Shown here: positions 34,190-43,054 of the stretch, piece by piece
Layout of the letters: each line of letters begins with the position of its first letter
Position numbering within the stretch: position 1 is the stretch's first letter
Origin: Paraburkholderia franconis
GTDB lineage: Bacteria; Pseudomonadota; Gammaproteobacteria; Burkholderiales; Burkholderiaceae
Length of the DNA: 64,000 nucleotides
Direction: 5' to 3'
Assembly: GCF_009362735.1 (NCBI RefSeq)
Contig: NZ_WHNP01000017.1
Span: 62,001-126,000, forward strand
The notes under the pieces: model-generated
The model's database searches: none
Seen by the model: only the letters and a program-made list of their open reading frames with translations
What the model was told of the DNA's origin: nothing
Program-made: the position numbers and the translations under genes

Positions 34190-35230
34190 TCATGCTGATG
34201 CGCGCCAGTGCGCATCGAGTCTGGCGATCATCGCGTCGCGCTCCGCGGGCGTCACGAACGACGCCTCGAAGCCGTTGCGGATGATCGTGTACACCTCGTC
34301 GTCGCCGAGCTTGAGGGCTTCGATCGTCGCGAGATAGTTCTCGTTGACGTAGCCGCCGAAGTAGGCGGGGTCGTCGGAATTCACGGTGACGGCGACGCCC
34401 TCATCGAGCAGTGCCTTCAGCGTGTGTTTGGTCAGGTCGTCGAACACGCACAGCTTCAGGTTCGACAGCGGGCATACGGTCAATGCGACGCGCGTGTCGG
34501 CAAGGCGCGCGACGAGCGCCGGGTCTTCGATGCTGCGCACGCCGTGATCGACGCGGTCCACCTTGAGCAGATCGAGCGCTTCGTAGATGTACGACGGCGG
34601 GCCTTCTTCGCCTGCGTGCGCGACGAGCTTCAGCCCTTTGGCGCGCGCCTTCGCGAACACGCGCTCGAACTTCGACGGCGGATGTCCGTGCTCCGACGAA
34701 TCGAGACCGACGCCGATCAGCCTGTGCTCGTACTGATCGAACAAGGGCAGCGCGGCGTCGAACGTCGCGAGCGCATCGTCCTCGGACAGATGGCGCAGGA
34801 AGCACAGGATCAGCTTGCTCGTAAGGCCGCGCTGTTCGGCTTCGGCGAGCGCGCGCTCGATGCCCGCGACGACGGTCGCAATCGGCACGCCGCGCTCGGT
34901 GTGCGTCTGCGGATCGAAGAAGATTTCCGTGTGCACGACGTTGTCCGCGAGCGCGCGCTCGACGTAGGCCATCGTCATGTCGTAGAAGTCCTCTTCCTTC
35001 AGCAGCACGCTGGCGCCCGCATAGTAGATGTCGAGGAACGATTGCAGATCGGTGAACGCATACGCGGCGCGCAGCGCTTCGATCGAGTCGTATGCGAGCT
35101 TCACGCCGTTGCGTTCGGCGAGCCTGAAGATCAGCTCCGGTTCGAGCGAGCCTTCGATATGAATGTGCAGCTCGGCCTTCGGCGCGTCCTTCGTCTTTTG
35201 CGCCAGCGGAGAAAGTGTGGTTGTCGTCAT
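34190..35230 (-). CDS. Adenosine/adenine deaminase family protein
   Basis: A 346-residue metal-dependent deaminase. Landmarks are AELHIHIEGSLEPELIF (HxH), a Gly-x-Asp/Glu region GVGLDSSEHGHPP, HAGEEGPPSYI, DHGVRSIED and VTVNSDDPAYFGGY (Asp). The EGSLEPELIFRLAERNGV and CFLRHLSEDDA segments resemble the adenine deaminase subgroup (Aah1-like) more than true adenosine deaminase. Either way the product feeds the adjacent xanthine dehydrogenase through hypoxanthine. Start 35230 (MTTTTLSPLAQ) is chosen over an upstream Met without family sequence. Confidence 0.88.
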   Translation of the reverse strand: MTTTTLSPLAQKTKDAPKAELHIHIEGSLEPELIFRLAERNGVKLAYDSIEALRAAYAFTDLQSFLDIYYAGASVLLKEEDFYDMTMAYVERALADNVVHTEIFFDPQTHTERGVPIATVVAGIERALAEAEQRGLTSKLILCFLRHLSEDDALATFDAALPLFDQYEHRLIGVGLDSSEHGHPPSKFERVFAKARAKGLKLVAHAGEEGPPSYIYEALDLLKVDRVDHGVRSIEDPALVARLADTRVALTVCPLSNLKLCVFDDLTKHTLKALLDEGVAVTVNSDDPAYFGGYVNENYLATIEALKLGDDEVYTIIRNGFEASFVTPAERDAMIARLDAHWRASA

Positions 35231-35356
35231 GGTCGGTCGATGATTCGAGTTATCGATGAAAAGCTGCAACGCCCGATGGCTGGTGAGGCGTCGCGATTCG
35301 CAAATGTCTTCAATGCTTGCCGCGTTCGTTGCCGTGCTCGCTTGCGCTCGTCGTAT

Positions 35357-36370
35357 TCAGGCTGTCGTTTGTGCCGCGCGCGCCGCATTGGCCTCGACGG
35401 CTTGCAGCAGTTGCGCCGCCGCTGAAATCGCGATGATTTCCGGCGACTTGTCGACGATGCCGTCCACGCCGAGCGGGCACTTCATCCGCGCGACGAGCGC
35501 AGGATCGAAGCCGCGCGCGGCGAGCCGGTGCTCGAACTGCTTGCGCTTCGTGTGCGAGCCGATCATGCCGAAGAACGCGAAGTCGCCGCGCCGCAGGATG
35601 CGCTCGGCGAGATCGAGGTCGCGTGCATGGTTGTGCGTCATCACGATGAAGTACGTGTTGGGCGCGGCCTTGTCGACGGCTTCGTCGGGCGCGTCGTTCG
35701 CGTCGATGACCACGTTCGGTGCGCCGAGCGTTTCGGGCGGCGGGAATTGCGCGTCGCGCTCGTCGACCCAGCGCACATGGCAGGGTAGCGTCGCGAGCAC
35801 GCGCACGAGCGCCGCGCCCACGTGCCCCGCGCCGAACAGCACGACGGGGAAATCGCGCGGCGCGATGGTTTCGGTGAGCAGCGCGCTGCTGTCGTCGAAA
35901 CCCGCGCCGTCCCACAGCAGGCAATCGGCGCTTTCGACGCCCGGTTCCGGATCGGACAGCATCACGGCATCGGCAGCGGGCCCGAATGATACGCTACGCA
36001 CCACCGATTGGCCCGCCGCGACGCGCTTCGCCAGTGACGTGACCCAGCCCAGGTCGCCGATATCGAGCCGCTCGAACGCGAGCACGACCGCGCCGCCGCA
36101 GCACTGGCCGAGGCTCGGGCCGAGCGCGAAACGCTCGAGCCGCCGCATGTTCGGCGTGCGCATGCCGTCGCGCAGCACCTGGCGCGCGCCTTCGATCGCT
36201 TTCCATTCGAGGTGCCCGCCGCCGATCGTGTGACGCGCCGAATCGCGCGTGACGATCATCTTCGTGCCGGCGTCGCGCGGCGCCGAGCCTTCGGCGCGGG
36301 CGACCGTCACGAGCACGACGGCGTCGCCGTGCGCGAGCAGTTGTTGCAGATCGGTGAGCCAGGCGTGCAT
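35357..36370 (-). CDS. xdhC: Xanthine dehydrogenase accessory protein XdhC
   Basis: A 337-residue protein that binds molybdenum cofactor and helps sulfurate and insert it into XdhB. Landmarks are VTVARAEGSAPRDAGTKM at the N-terminus, TIGGGHLEWKAIEGAR, LGPSLGQCCGGAVVLAFE with paired Cys, and the Rossmann-like C-terminal half with LFGAGHVGAALV and YFIVMTHNHARDLDL. Start 36370 has GGAG at 9 nt; the ATG 15 bp upstream has none. It is third in xdhABC, 100 bp after xdhB. Confidence 0.93.
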   Translation of the reverse strand: MHAWLTDLQQLLAHGDAVVLVTVARAEGSAPRDAGTKMIVTRDSARHTIGGGHLEWKAIEGARQVLRDGMRTPNMRRLERFALGPSLGQCCGGAVVLAFERLDIGDLGWVTSLAKRVAAGQSVVRSVSFGPAADAVMLSDPEPGVESADCLLWDGAGFDDSSALLTETIAPRDFPVVLFGAGHVGAALVRVLATLPCHVRWVDERDAQFPPPETLGAPNVVIDANDAPDEAVDKAAPNTYFIVMTHNHARDLDLAERILRRGDFAFFGMIGSHTKRKQFEHRLAARGFDPALVARMKCPLGVDGIVDKSPEIIAISAAAQLLQAVEANAARAAQTTA

Positions 36371-36470
36371 CCGGCAGTTCTCCATGCAAGGCGCGCGGGA
36401 TGGCCGCGCAGCCAGTTGATTTCGTGCGCCTCGCGGTCGTGCCGCGCGGCGCTTTTTTCCGGCGTGTTCG

Positions 36471-38900
36471 CTATGCCGTCGTGCCCGCGCCGGCGGGCGC
36501 GGTCTCCGGTGACTTTGGACTGGCCGTCGTGGCGACCGTTGCAGCGGGCTTCAGCGCATCGATCGCATCGAGAATCGCCTCGGGCGTCGCGGGCGCGCGC
36601 AACGCGGGCGCATGCGCGGCATCGGGCGCTGTCGCGGCGACGGCATCGCGGATCGCGAGAAACACCGAGAATGGCAGCAGCAGCGGCGGCTCGCCGACGG
36701 CCTTCGAGCGGAACACGGTCGGCTCGGCGTTCACGTTGCGGTACAGCTTCACGTTGAAGGCGGCGGGCGTATCGCTGACGGCGGGAATCTTGTACGTCGA
36801 CGGCGCGTGCGTCATCAAGCGGCCATCGCGATTCCACCAGAGCTCTTCCGTCGTGAGCCAGCCCATGCCCTGAATGAAAGCGCCTTCGACCTGGCCGAGA
36901 TCGATGCCCGGGTTGATCGACTGGCCGGCGTCGTGCAACGCGTCGACGCGCACGAGCTTCCACTCGCCCGTCAGCGTGTCGATCACGACTTCGGAGACGG
37001 CCGCGCCGTACGCGAAGTAGTAGAACGGATGGCCCGTCAGCGTCTTCGCGTCCCAATGCACTTTGGGCGTCGCATAGAAGCCGTCGGACCACAACTGGAC
37101 GCGCGCGAGATACGCGGCGCCGACCAGCTGCTCGAATGGAATCGATGCGCCGTTCGCCTGCACGGCGCCGTTCGCGAACGTCGCGTCTTCCGCGCTGCCG
37201 CCGAGTTCTTTCGCGGCCAGCGCGGCAAGCCTTTTGCGGATCGTGCGCGCGGCTGCCTCGGCGGCCTTGCCGTTCAGGTCGCTGCCCGTCGATGCAGCGG
37301 TGGCCGACGTGTTCGCCACTTTCGACGTATCGGCAGCCGTCACGCGCACGCGCGCAATCGGCAGGCCGAATTCGTTCGCGACGACTTGCGCGACCTTCGT
37401 GTTGAGGCCCTGGCCCATTTCGGTGCCGCCGTGATTCACGAGCACCGAGCCGTCCTTGTAGACATGCACGAGCGCGCCCGCCTGATTCAGAAACGGCACG
37501 TTGAACGAGATGCCGAACTTCACGGGCGTATAGGCGATGCCGCGCTTGAGAACAGGACTCGTCGCGTTGAACGCGGCGATCGCGTCGCGTCTCGCGTGGT
37601 AATCGCTCGATTCGATGAGTTCATCCGTCAGCGGCGCGATGATGTTGTCCTCGACGGTCTGGCCATACGGCGTGACGTTGCGCTCGCCGATGCCGTAGAA
37701 ATTCGCACGGCGCACTTCCAGCGGATCGCGCTTCAGTTCGCGCGCGATGCCGTCCATCATCACTTCCATCACGAGCGCGCCCTGCGGCCCGCCGAAGCCG
37801 CGAAACGCGGTGTTCGACTGCGTGTTCGTCTTGCAGGGCAGCGCGACGATCTCGACGTCGGGCAGGTAATACGCGTTGTCGAAGTGGCAGACGGCGCGCG
37901 TCGCGACGGCACCGGAAAGATCCGCCGAAAAGCCCGCGCGCAGCGCGATCTCGACGTGCGCGCCGAGAATGCGGCCGTCGTCGTCGAAGCCGGCTTCATA
38001 CTCGTAGACGGCGTCGTGACGCTTGCCGGTGATCATGAAGTCGTCGTCGCGATCGGCGCGCAGCTTGATCGGGCGGCGCAGCCGATGCGCGGCGAGCGAT
38101 GCCGCGCACGCAAAGAGCGCCGACTGCGATTCCTTGCCGCCGAAGCCGCCGCCCATCCGACGGCATTCGCACACGACGTTGTGCGTCGGCCAGCCGAGCA
38201 TGTGCGCGACGACCTGCTGCATCTCGCTCGGATGCTGCGTCGAGCTATAGACGAGCATGCCGTCCATTTCCTTCGGCACGGCATACGCGACCTGGCCTTC
38301 CAGATAGAACTGCTCCTGGCCGCCGACTTCGAACGTGCCCACGATCCTATGCGGTGCACTGGCGATTTTGTCGGCGGGCGCGCCGCGCTTCAGATGCAAC
38401 GGTGGCAGCACGTACTGCTTCTTCGCCTTCGCTTCCGTCGCGGTGAGCACGGCTTCGAGCGGCTCATAGCGCACGACGTCGTCGCTCTTCGCGAGCGCCG
38501 CCGCGCGCCGCGCGAGTTCATGGCTTTGCGCGACGACGATGAAGGCGGGCTGCCCGAGATACAGCACTTCGCCGTCCGCGAGAATCGGATCGTCGTGCAG
38601 CACGGGGCCGCAGTTGTTCTCGCCGGGGATGTCGTCGGCCGTCAGCACGGCGACGACGCCGGGCGCCGCGCGCACGGCTTCGAGATCGAGCGACACGATG
38701 CGCGCATGCGCGTGCCGCGACAGGCCGAGCGCCGCGTGCAGCGTCTGCTGGAGCTCGGGGATGTCGTCGGTGTAGGTCGCTTCGCCGCTCACGTGCAGCG
38801 TCGCCGATTCATGCGGCAGCGGCACGCCGATTGCGGCTTGCGCCGCCTGATCTTCGGCTGGCGCGGCCTGATGAGTGAAGGCATCCGTCTGCTTGTTCAT
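36471..38900 (-). CDS. xdhB: Xanthine dehydrogenase molybdenum-binding subunit
   Basis: An 809-residue large subunit. It begins with the HVSGEATYTDDIP substrate-channel domain and carries the Moco landmarks RRMGGGFGGKESQ, AFRGFGGPQGALVMEV, NHGGTEMGQGLNTKVAQ, TGSDLNGKA and GQVEGAFIQGMGW with the catalytic Glu. It oxidises hypoxanthine and xanthine to urate with XdhA. The start overlaps the xdhA stop by 4 bp. The last 40 residues are an Ala/Thr/Pro-rich tail beyond the usual end. A long antisense open frame here is a GC artefact. Confidence 0.95.
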   Translation of the reverse strand: MNKQTDAFTHQAAPAEDQAAQAAIGVPLPHESATLHVSGEATYTDDIPELQQTLHAALGLSRHAHARIVSLDLEAVRAAPGVVAVLTADDIPGENNCGPVLHDDPILADGEVLYLGQPAFIVVAQSHELARRAAALAKSDDVVRYEPLEAVLTATEAKAKKQYVLPPLHLKRGAPADKIASAPHRIVGTFEVGGQEQFYLEGQVAYAVPKEMDGMLVYSSTQHPSEMQQVVAHMLGWPTHNVVCECRRMGGGFGGKESQSALFACAASLAAHRLRRPIKLRADRDDDFMITGKRHDAVYEYEAGFDDDGRILGAHVEIALRAGFSADLSGAVATRAVCHFDNAYYLPDVEIVALPCKTNTQSNTAFRGFGGPQGALVMEVMMDGIARELKRDPLEVRRANFYGIGERNVTPYGQTVEDNIIAPLTDELIESSDYHARRDAIAAFNATSPVLKRGIAYTPVKFGISFNVPFLNQAGALVHVYKDGSVLVNHGGTEMGQGLNTKVAQVVANEFGLPIARVRVTAADTSKVANTSATAASTGSDLNGKAAEAAARTIRKRLAALAAKELGGSAEDATFANGAVQANGASIPFEQLVGAAYLARVQLWSDGFYATPKVHWDAKTLTGHPFYYFAYGAAVSEVVIDTLTGEWKLVRVDALHDAGQSINPGIDLGQVEGAFIQGMGWLTTEELWWNRDGRLMTHAPSTYKIPAVSDTPAAFNVKLYRNVNAEPTVFRSKAVGEPPLLLPFSVFLAIRDAVAATAPDAAHAPALRAPATPEAILDAIDALKPAATVATTASPKSPETAPAGAGTTA

Positions 38901-40444
38901 GACGTCGGCTCCTGCGCGGGCGCGGCGTAACCCGCGCCTGCATCGAATGCGAATGCGTTGACGTCGCAGAGCGCGAGCGGGGCGGCATCGCGCGTTTCCA
39001 GATGGAAGCGCCACAGCAGATTGCGCGCGACCTTCAGCCGGTATGCGGCCGACGCGCGCATGTCGGTGAGCGGCTGATAGTCGGCGGCCAGCGCGTCCAT
39101 CGCGCGTTGTGTCGTTGCTTCGTCCCACGGCGCGCCGTTGAGCGCGGCTTCGGCATGCGGCGCGCGCTTCGGCGTCGCGGCCATCCCGCCGAATGCGATG
39201 CGCGCATCGGCGATGATGCCGTCGACGATGCGCAGCGCGAACGCGGCGCACACGGCCGAGATGTCCTGGTCGTAGCGCTTCGACACCTTGTAGGTCCGAA
39301 AGCGCAGATCCGACGCGGGACGCGGCACGCGGATCGCGGCGACGAATTCACCTGGTTCGAGCGCCGTCTTCTGGTAGCCGACGTAGAGCGCATCGAGCGG
39401 CAGCGTGCGCGTGTTGTGCTCGCGCTGCAGCACGACGAGCGCGTTGAGCGCGATCAGCGCCGGCATCGAGTCGCCGATCGGCGAACCGTTCGCGACATTG
39501 CCGCCGAGCGTGCCCGCATTGCGGATCGGCAGCGACGCGAAGCGCGTCCACAGTTCGGCGAGTTCGGGGTAGTCGGCCGTCAGCGCCGCATAGGCGTCTT
39601 CGAGCGATGCGGCCGCGCCGATCGTCAGCGTCTGTGCATCGCTCTCGATCGTCTTCAGTTCGGCGACGTTGCCGATGTAGAGGATGTCGCCCAGGTCGCG
39701 GAACTGCTTCGTGACCCACAGGCCGACGTCGGTGCTGCCCGCGAGCAGCCGTGCATGCGGATGCCGCGCGCGCAGCATGGCGAAGGCGTCGAGCGTGACG
39801 GGGGCGTAGAAGGTCGGCGAGCCGAATGAAGCGCCGCGCGCGTCGGACGCGGTGTATTCGAACGTCTCTTCGCGCCGGATCGAACGAAGCGCGTCGACGA
39901 CAGCGGCGCGGTCGAGCATGACGCGCGGGTACTGCTGCTCGTCGAACATCTTCTGCGCCGCTTCGACGATCGGCCGGTAGCCGGTGCAGCGGCACAGATT
40001 GCCGGAGAGCGCGGTGTTGATCTCGTCGCGGGTGGGCAGGCCCGCACCCACGGGCTGGTTCTCGTACAGCGCCCACATCGACATCACGAAGCCGGGCGTG
40101 CAGAACCCGCACTGCGAGCCGTGGCAGTCGACCAGCGCTTGTTGTACCGGATGCAGCGCGCCGTTCGCGGCTCGCAGATCTTCGACGGTGAAGAGCGCCT
40201 TGCCGTCGAGCGTGGGAAGAAACTGGATGCACGCGTTGACGGCCTTGAGCGACAGAGCGCCGTTCGCATCGGTTTCACCGACGACGACGGTGCACGCGCC
40301 GCAATCGCCTTCCGCGCAGCCTTCCTTGGTTCCCGTGCAATGCAGGTCGTCGCGCAGATGCTGGAGCACGGTGCGCGAAGCGGGGGCGTCGGCGACTTCG
40401 TGGACGGTCCCCTGGTGATAGAAACGGATGGTTTGCGTTGTCAC
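38897..40444 (-). CDS. xdhA: Xanthine dehydrogenase FeS/FAD subunit
   Basis: A 515-residue small subunit. An N-terminal [2Fe-2S] ferredoxin (GTKEGCAEGDCGACTVVV) is followed by a second [2Fe-2S] helical domain (QCGFCTPGFVMSM and CRCTGYRPI). The FAD domain has LLAGSTDVGLWVTKQ and LGGNVANGSPIGDSMPAL. It passes electrons from XdhB to NAD+. The start is taken as GTG at 40444 with AGGA 6 nt upstream; an in-frame ATG 18 bp earlier lacks a ribosome-binding site. First gene of xdhABC. Confidence 0.93.
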   Translation of the reverse strand: MTTQTIRFYHQGTVHEVADAPASRTVLQHLRDDLHCTGTKEGCAEGDCGACTVVVGETDANGALSLKAVNACIQFLPTLDGKALFTVEDLRAANGALHPVQQALVDCHGSQCGFCTPGFVMSMWALYENQPVGAGLPTRDEINTALSGNLCRCTGYRPIVEAAQKMFDEQQYPRVMLDRAAVVDALRSIRREETFEYTASDARGASFGSPTFYAPVTLDAFAMLRARHPHARLLAGSTDVGLWVTKQFRDLGDILYIGNVAELKTIESDAQTLTIGAAASLEDAYAALTADYPELAELWTRFASLPIRNAGTLGGNVANGSPIGDSMPALIALNALVVLQREHNTRTLPLDALYVGYQKTALEPGEFVAAIRVPRPASDLRFRTYKVSKRYDQDISAVCAAFALRIVDGIIADARIAFGGMAATPKRAPHAEAALNGAPWDEATTQRAMDALAADYQPLTDMRASAAYRLKVARNLLWRFHLETRDAAPLALCDVNAFAFDAGAGYAAPAQEPTS

Positions 40445-40885
40445 GGCGAATCCTGAAGACATTGCGGACCAGGCGCGCGTTACGCATGGGGTCGCGCCGT
40501 AGCCGGCCTCGCGCACGTAGATCGCCATCCATGACCGAACATAACACCACTTTGTCCCAAAAATATTTCCCGGCGCGAATGGGGGTTATTCGGGAGCGGT
40601 CATGAGGACGCGAGTGCGAGGACGCAAGCGGGGCGCGAGCGTGTTGAAAAAGGGCGCGAATCCTTATGGCGCAGGGCTTTGCGCGTTTAGCACCCGGCGG
40701 ACAGCGGATCAGGCGATGCGCTCGCGGCGAGCGGCGGCTAGCCAGGTGTTTACGCCGAAGGGGAGGCCGAGTCGTCGCGCCGCCGGAAGCAACGGCAGCG
40801 CGAACGGCCCGGCGCGACGGACCAGAAAAGGAAGCGTCGCGCCGGAAAGACCCTCACGCGACCATCCCGGCGCAGTCCAGCAGAA
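40445..40885. other. Intergenic region between xdhA and dsbB
   Basis: About 440 bp without a convincing gene. It should contain the xdhA promoter on the minus strand. An 11-bp perfect inverted repeat (CCGGCGCGACG at 40809-40819 and CGTCGCGCCGG at 40835-40845, 15-nt loop) lies 41 bp past the dsbB stop; without a T-tract it is not a standard terminator. Nothing else stands out. Confidence 0.5.
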
Positions 40886-41392
40886 TCAGCGTGCCTGCCG
40901 GTTTCGCCACAGGCTCGCCGCGAGAGCCAGAAACGCGACGACGAATCCAACCAGCGACCACTGCGGCAGCGAGAGACCAAGTATCGGCGGATAGGGCGTC
41001 TCGCACAGCCCGGCGACCTTGAACAAACTCGGCAGCCAATGCGCGGGAGGCAGTCCATCGACGATCGGCTGCAGCGCATCAAACCCGCAGCTGAAGTTCG
41101 GGTGCGACTGCACATACACATGCCGCACGGCCGTCGCCACGCCGGCGAGCGCGGAGATCAGCGCCAGCACTTCGAGCGCGCGCACGCCGCGCCATCCGCG
41201 CATGCTCGCGCCGATAAAAGCGAACACGGCGATCAGCAGATAGAAATACCGCTGGATGATGCACAGCGGACAAGGGTCTTCATGCTCGACGAACTGAAGA
41301 TAAAGCGCCCCGCCGACGAGCGCGACGCAGACGAGCCCGAGCAGAACGAGGAGATTGCGCTCGCGGCGCAGCATGACGTTATCGTTGACCAT
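40886..41392 (-). CDS. dsbB: Disulfide bond formation protein DsbB
   Basis: A 168-residue quinone-linked inner-membrane oxidoreductase that re-oxidises DsbA. Four hydrophobic spans are visible. The first periplasmic loop holds the redox pair in EDPCPLCIIQRY, and the second loop holds two further Cys (NFSCGFDAL and VAGLCETPYP). The DsbB Arg following the CPLC helix is present in IIQRY. The chosen ATG has AGGA unusually close (2 nt), so translation may instead begin six codons later (MLRRER). Confidence 0.93.
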   Translation of the reverse strand: MVNDNVMLRRERNLLVLLGLVCVALVGGALYLQFVEHEDPCPLCIIQRYFYLLIAVFAFIGASMRGWRGVRALEVLALISALAGVATAVRHVYVQSHPNFSCGFDALQPIVDGLPPAHWLPSLFKVAGLCETPYPPILGLSLPQWSLVGFVVAFLALAASLWRNRQAR

Positions 41393-41491
41393 AATCCTTA
41401 TAGCGGTTGAGATTCCGAAAAGGCGTCGCGCGATTCTAGCCGAAGGCCGTGGCGCTTGCCGGCGGGCAGGAGACTCCGCGATGAGCAGCCG

Positions 41492-42880
41492 TCAGCGGAT
41501 CGTGTTCAATACTGCTTCGACGGCACGTCCTATTCCCAGCAACGCATCGTCCGCGTGCGGCGCGGCGGCCAGCATCAGCCCGACGGGCGCGTCGCCGCGC
41601 GGATGGCAAGGCAGCGACAACGCGCACGCATCGAGGAAATTGAACGCGCTCGGATTGCGCAGCACCAGACCGTTGGCGCGGAAAAAGGCGTCGTCGTCAT
41701 CGACGAGATCGGCGACGCGCGGCGGCACGATGGGCGCCGTCGGCGCGACGATGGCATCGAAGCGCTGCCACATCGTGCGCGCCTCGGCGAGGACGGCGGC
41801 GCGTTCGGCGAGCAGGTCGAGATAGTCGGCGGCCGTCGCCGGCTCGCCCTTCAGGATGCGCGCGAGCACGCGCGGATCGTAGTCGCCGCGATGCGCTTCG
41901 AGCAGCGGCCTGTGCCACGCATACGCTTCGATCGGCGAAAAGCCGAAGCGGTTGATCTCGGCGAGACGGTCGAGCGGCGCAAAGCGCACGTCGCTGACGA
42001 TGGCGCCCGCCGCTTCCAGGTGCTTCAGCGCGGCGTCGTAGGCCTGCGCGACTTCGGGCTCGATGCCGTCCGTCACGTAGTGATTCAGCACGCCGAGCCG
42101 CACGCCTTCGAGTGGACGCGCGGCCGGGACGACGGGTTCCAGTCCCGCGAGAATCCGGTCGACGAGCGCGCAGCACGCGACCGTCACGCCGATCGGACCA
42201 AACGCGTCGAGCGTCGGCGAGAGCGGCACGCCGCCTTGCTTCGGCACGCGGTCGGCTGTCGGCTTGAAGCCCGTCAGGCCGCACAGCGCGGCGGGGATGC
42301 GCAGCGAGCCGCCTGTGTCGCTGCCGAGCGCGACGGCCGCCATGCCATCCGCCACTGATGCGGCCGCGCCCGACGACGATCCGCCCGACACCCGCTCGTC
42401 GCCTTTCACGCCGCGCCGGTATGGCGACAGCGGATTGCCGTAGTGCGGATTCAACCCGAGGCCGGAGAACGCGAACTCGCTCATATTCGTGCGGCCGACG
42501 ATGACGGCGCCCGCGCGCTTGAGCCGCGCGACGGCGGGCGCATCCGACGCGGCGGGTGCGGCGCCCGCCAGTGCCGTCGAGCCGGCGCGCGTCACCTGGC
42601 CTTCGATGTCGAACAGGTCTTTCACCGACACGGGAATGCCCGCCAGCGCCGACAGCACGGTGCCGGCGGCGCGCAGGCGGTCGTGCGCATCGGCTGTCGC
42701 GCGGGCGTTGCCGGCGTCGACGTGCATGAAGACGGTCGCGCCCTGACCGGCGGGATCGGCGATGCGCTCGAGCGCGGCTTCGACGAGCGCGCGGCTCGTC
42801 GTGCGGCCGGCGGCGAGATCGGCGCCAAGCTGGGCGAGCGGCGGGAAGGGCGTGAAATCGGTAGGCGTGGCTGTGGTCAT
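41492..42880 (-). CDS. Amidase signature family hydrolase
   Basis: A 462-residue amidase. The Ser-cisSer-Lys triad is in place: Lys in IPVSVKDLFDIEG, cis-Ser in VSGGSSSGAAASVADG, and nucleophile Ser in GSDTGGSLRIPAALCG. The substrate is unknown; sequence resembles general or carbamoyl/ureido amidases rather than GatA, and no GatB/C is near. Start 42880 (MTTATPTDFTP) is favoured over longer frames without support. Its neighbours (dsbB and an antiporter, divergent) give no pathway clue. Confidence 0.88.
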   Translation of the reverse strand: MTTATPTDFTPFPPLAQLGADLAAGRTTSRALVEAALERIADPAGQGATVFMHVDAGNARATADAHDRLRAAGTVLSALAGIPVSVKDLFDIEGQVTRAGSTALAGAAPAASDAPAVARLKRAGAVIVGRTNMSEFAFSGLGLNPHYGNPLSPYRRGVKGDERVSGGSSSGAAASVADGMAAVALGSDTGGSLRIPAALCGLTGFKPTADRVPKQGGVPLSPTLDAFGPIGVTVACCALVDRILAGLEPVVPAARPLEGVRLGVLNHYVTDGIEPEVAQAYDAALKHLEAAGAIVSDVRFAPLDRLAEINRFGFSPIEAYAWHRPLLEAHRGDYDPRVLARILKGEPATAADYLDLLAERAAVLAEARTMWQRFDAIVAPTAPIVPPRVADLVDDDDAFFRANGLVLRNPSAFNFLDACALSLPCHPRGDAPVGLMLAAAPHADDALLGIGRAVEAVLNTIR

Positions 42881-43054
42881 GGCGTGAGCGCGGCAGGTGC
42901 TGTTGACGATGGCTGGGACTCGTATTGTGACGCTTCGGGCGGGGCACGCGCCAATCGTGCGCGATGCATTCCATCGCGCTTCGCCACAATTGTTTTTCAC
43001 CGTTCGTGCGGTACCATCGCGATCTCTGCATTACTTTTTGTAAGGAAGGGCGCC

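Noticed and set aside
36612..38930. 772-residue open frame antisense to xdhB
   Set aside because: Mirror of xdhB codon bias; no recognisable fold.
40809..40845. 11-bp hairpin downstream of dsbB as a terminator
   Set aside because: Stem is perfect but there is no T-tract on either strand; recorded only within the intergenic note.
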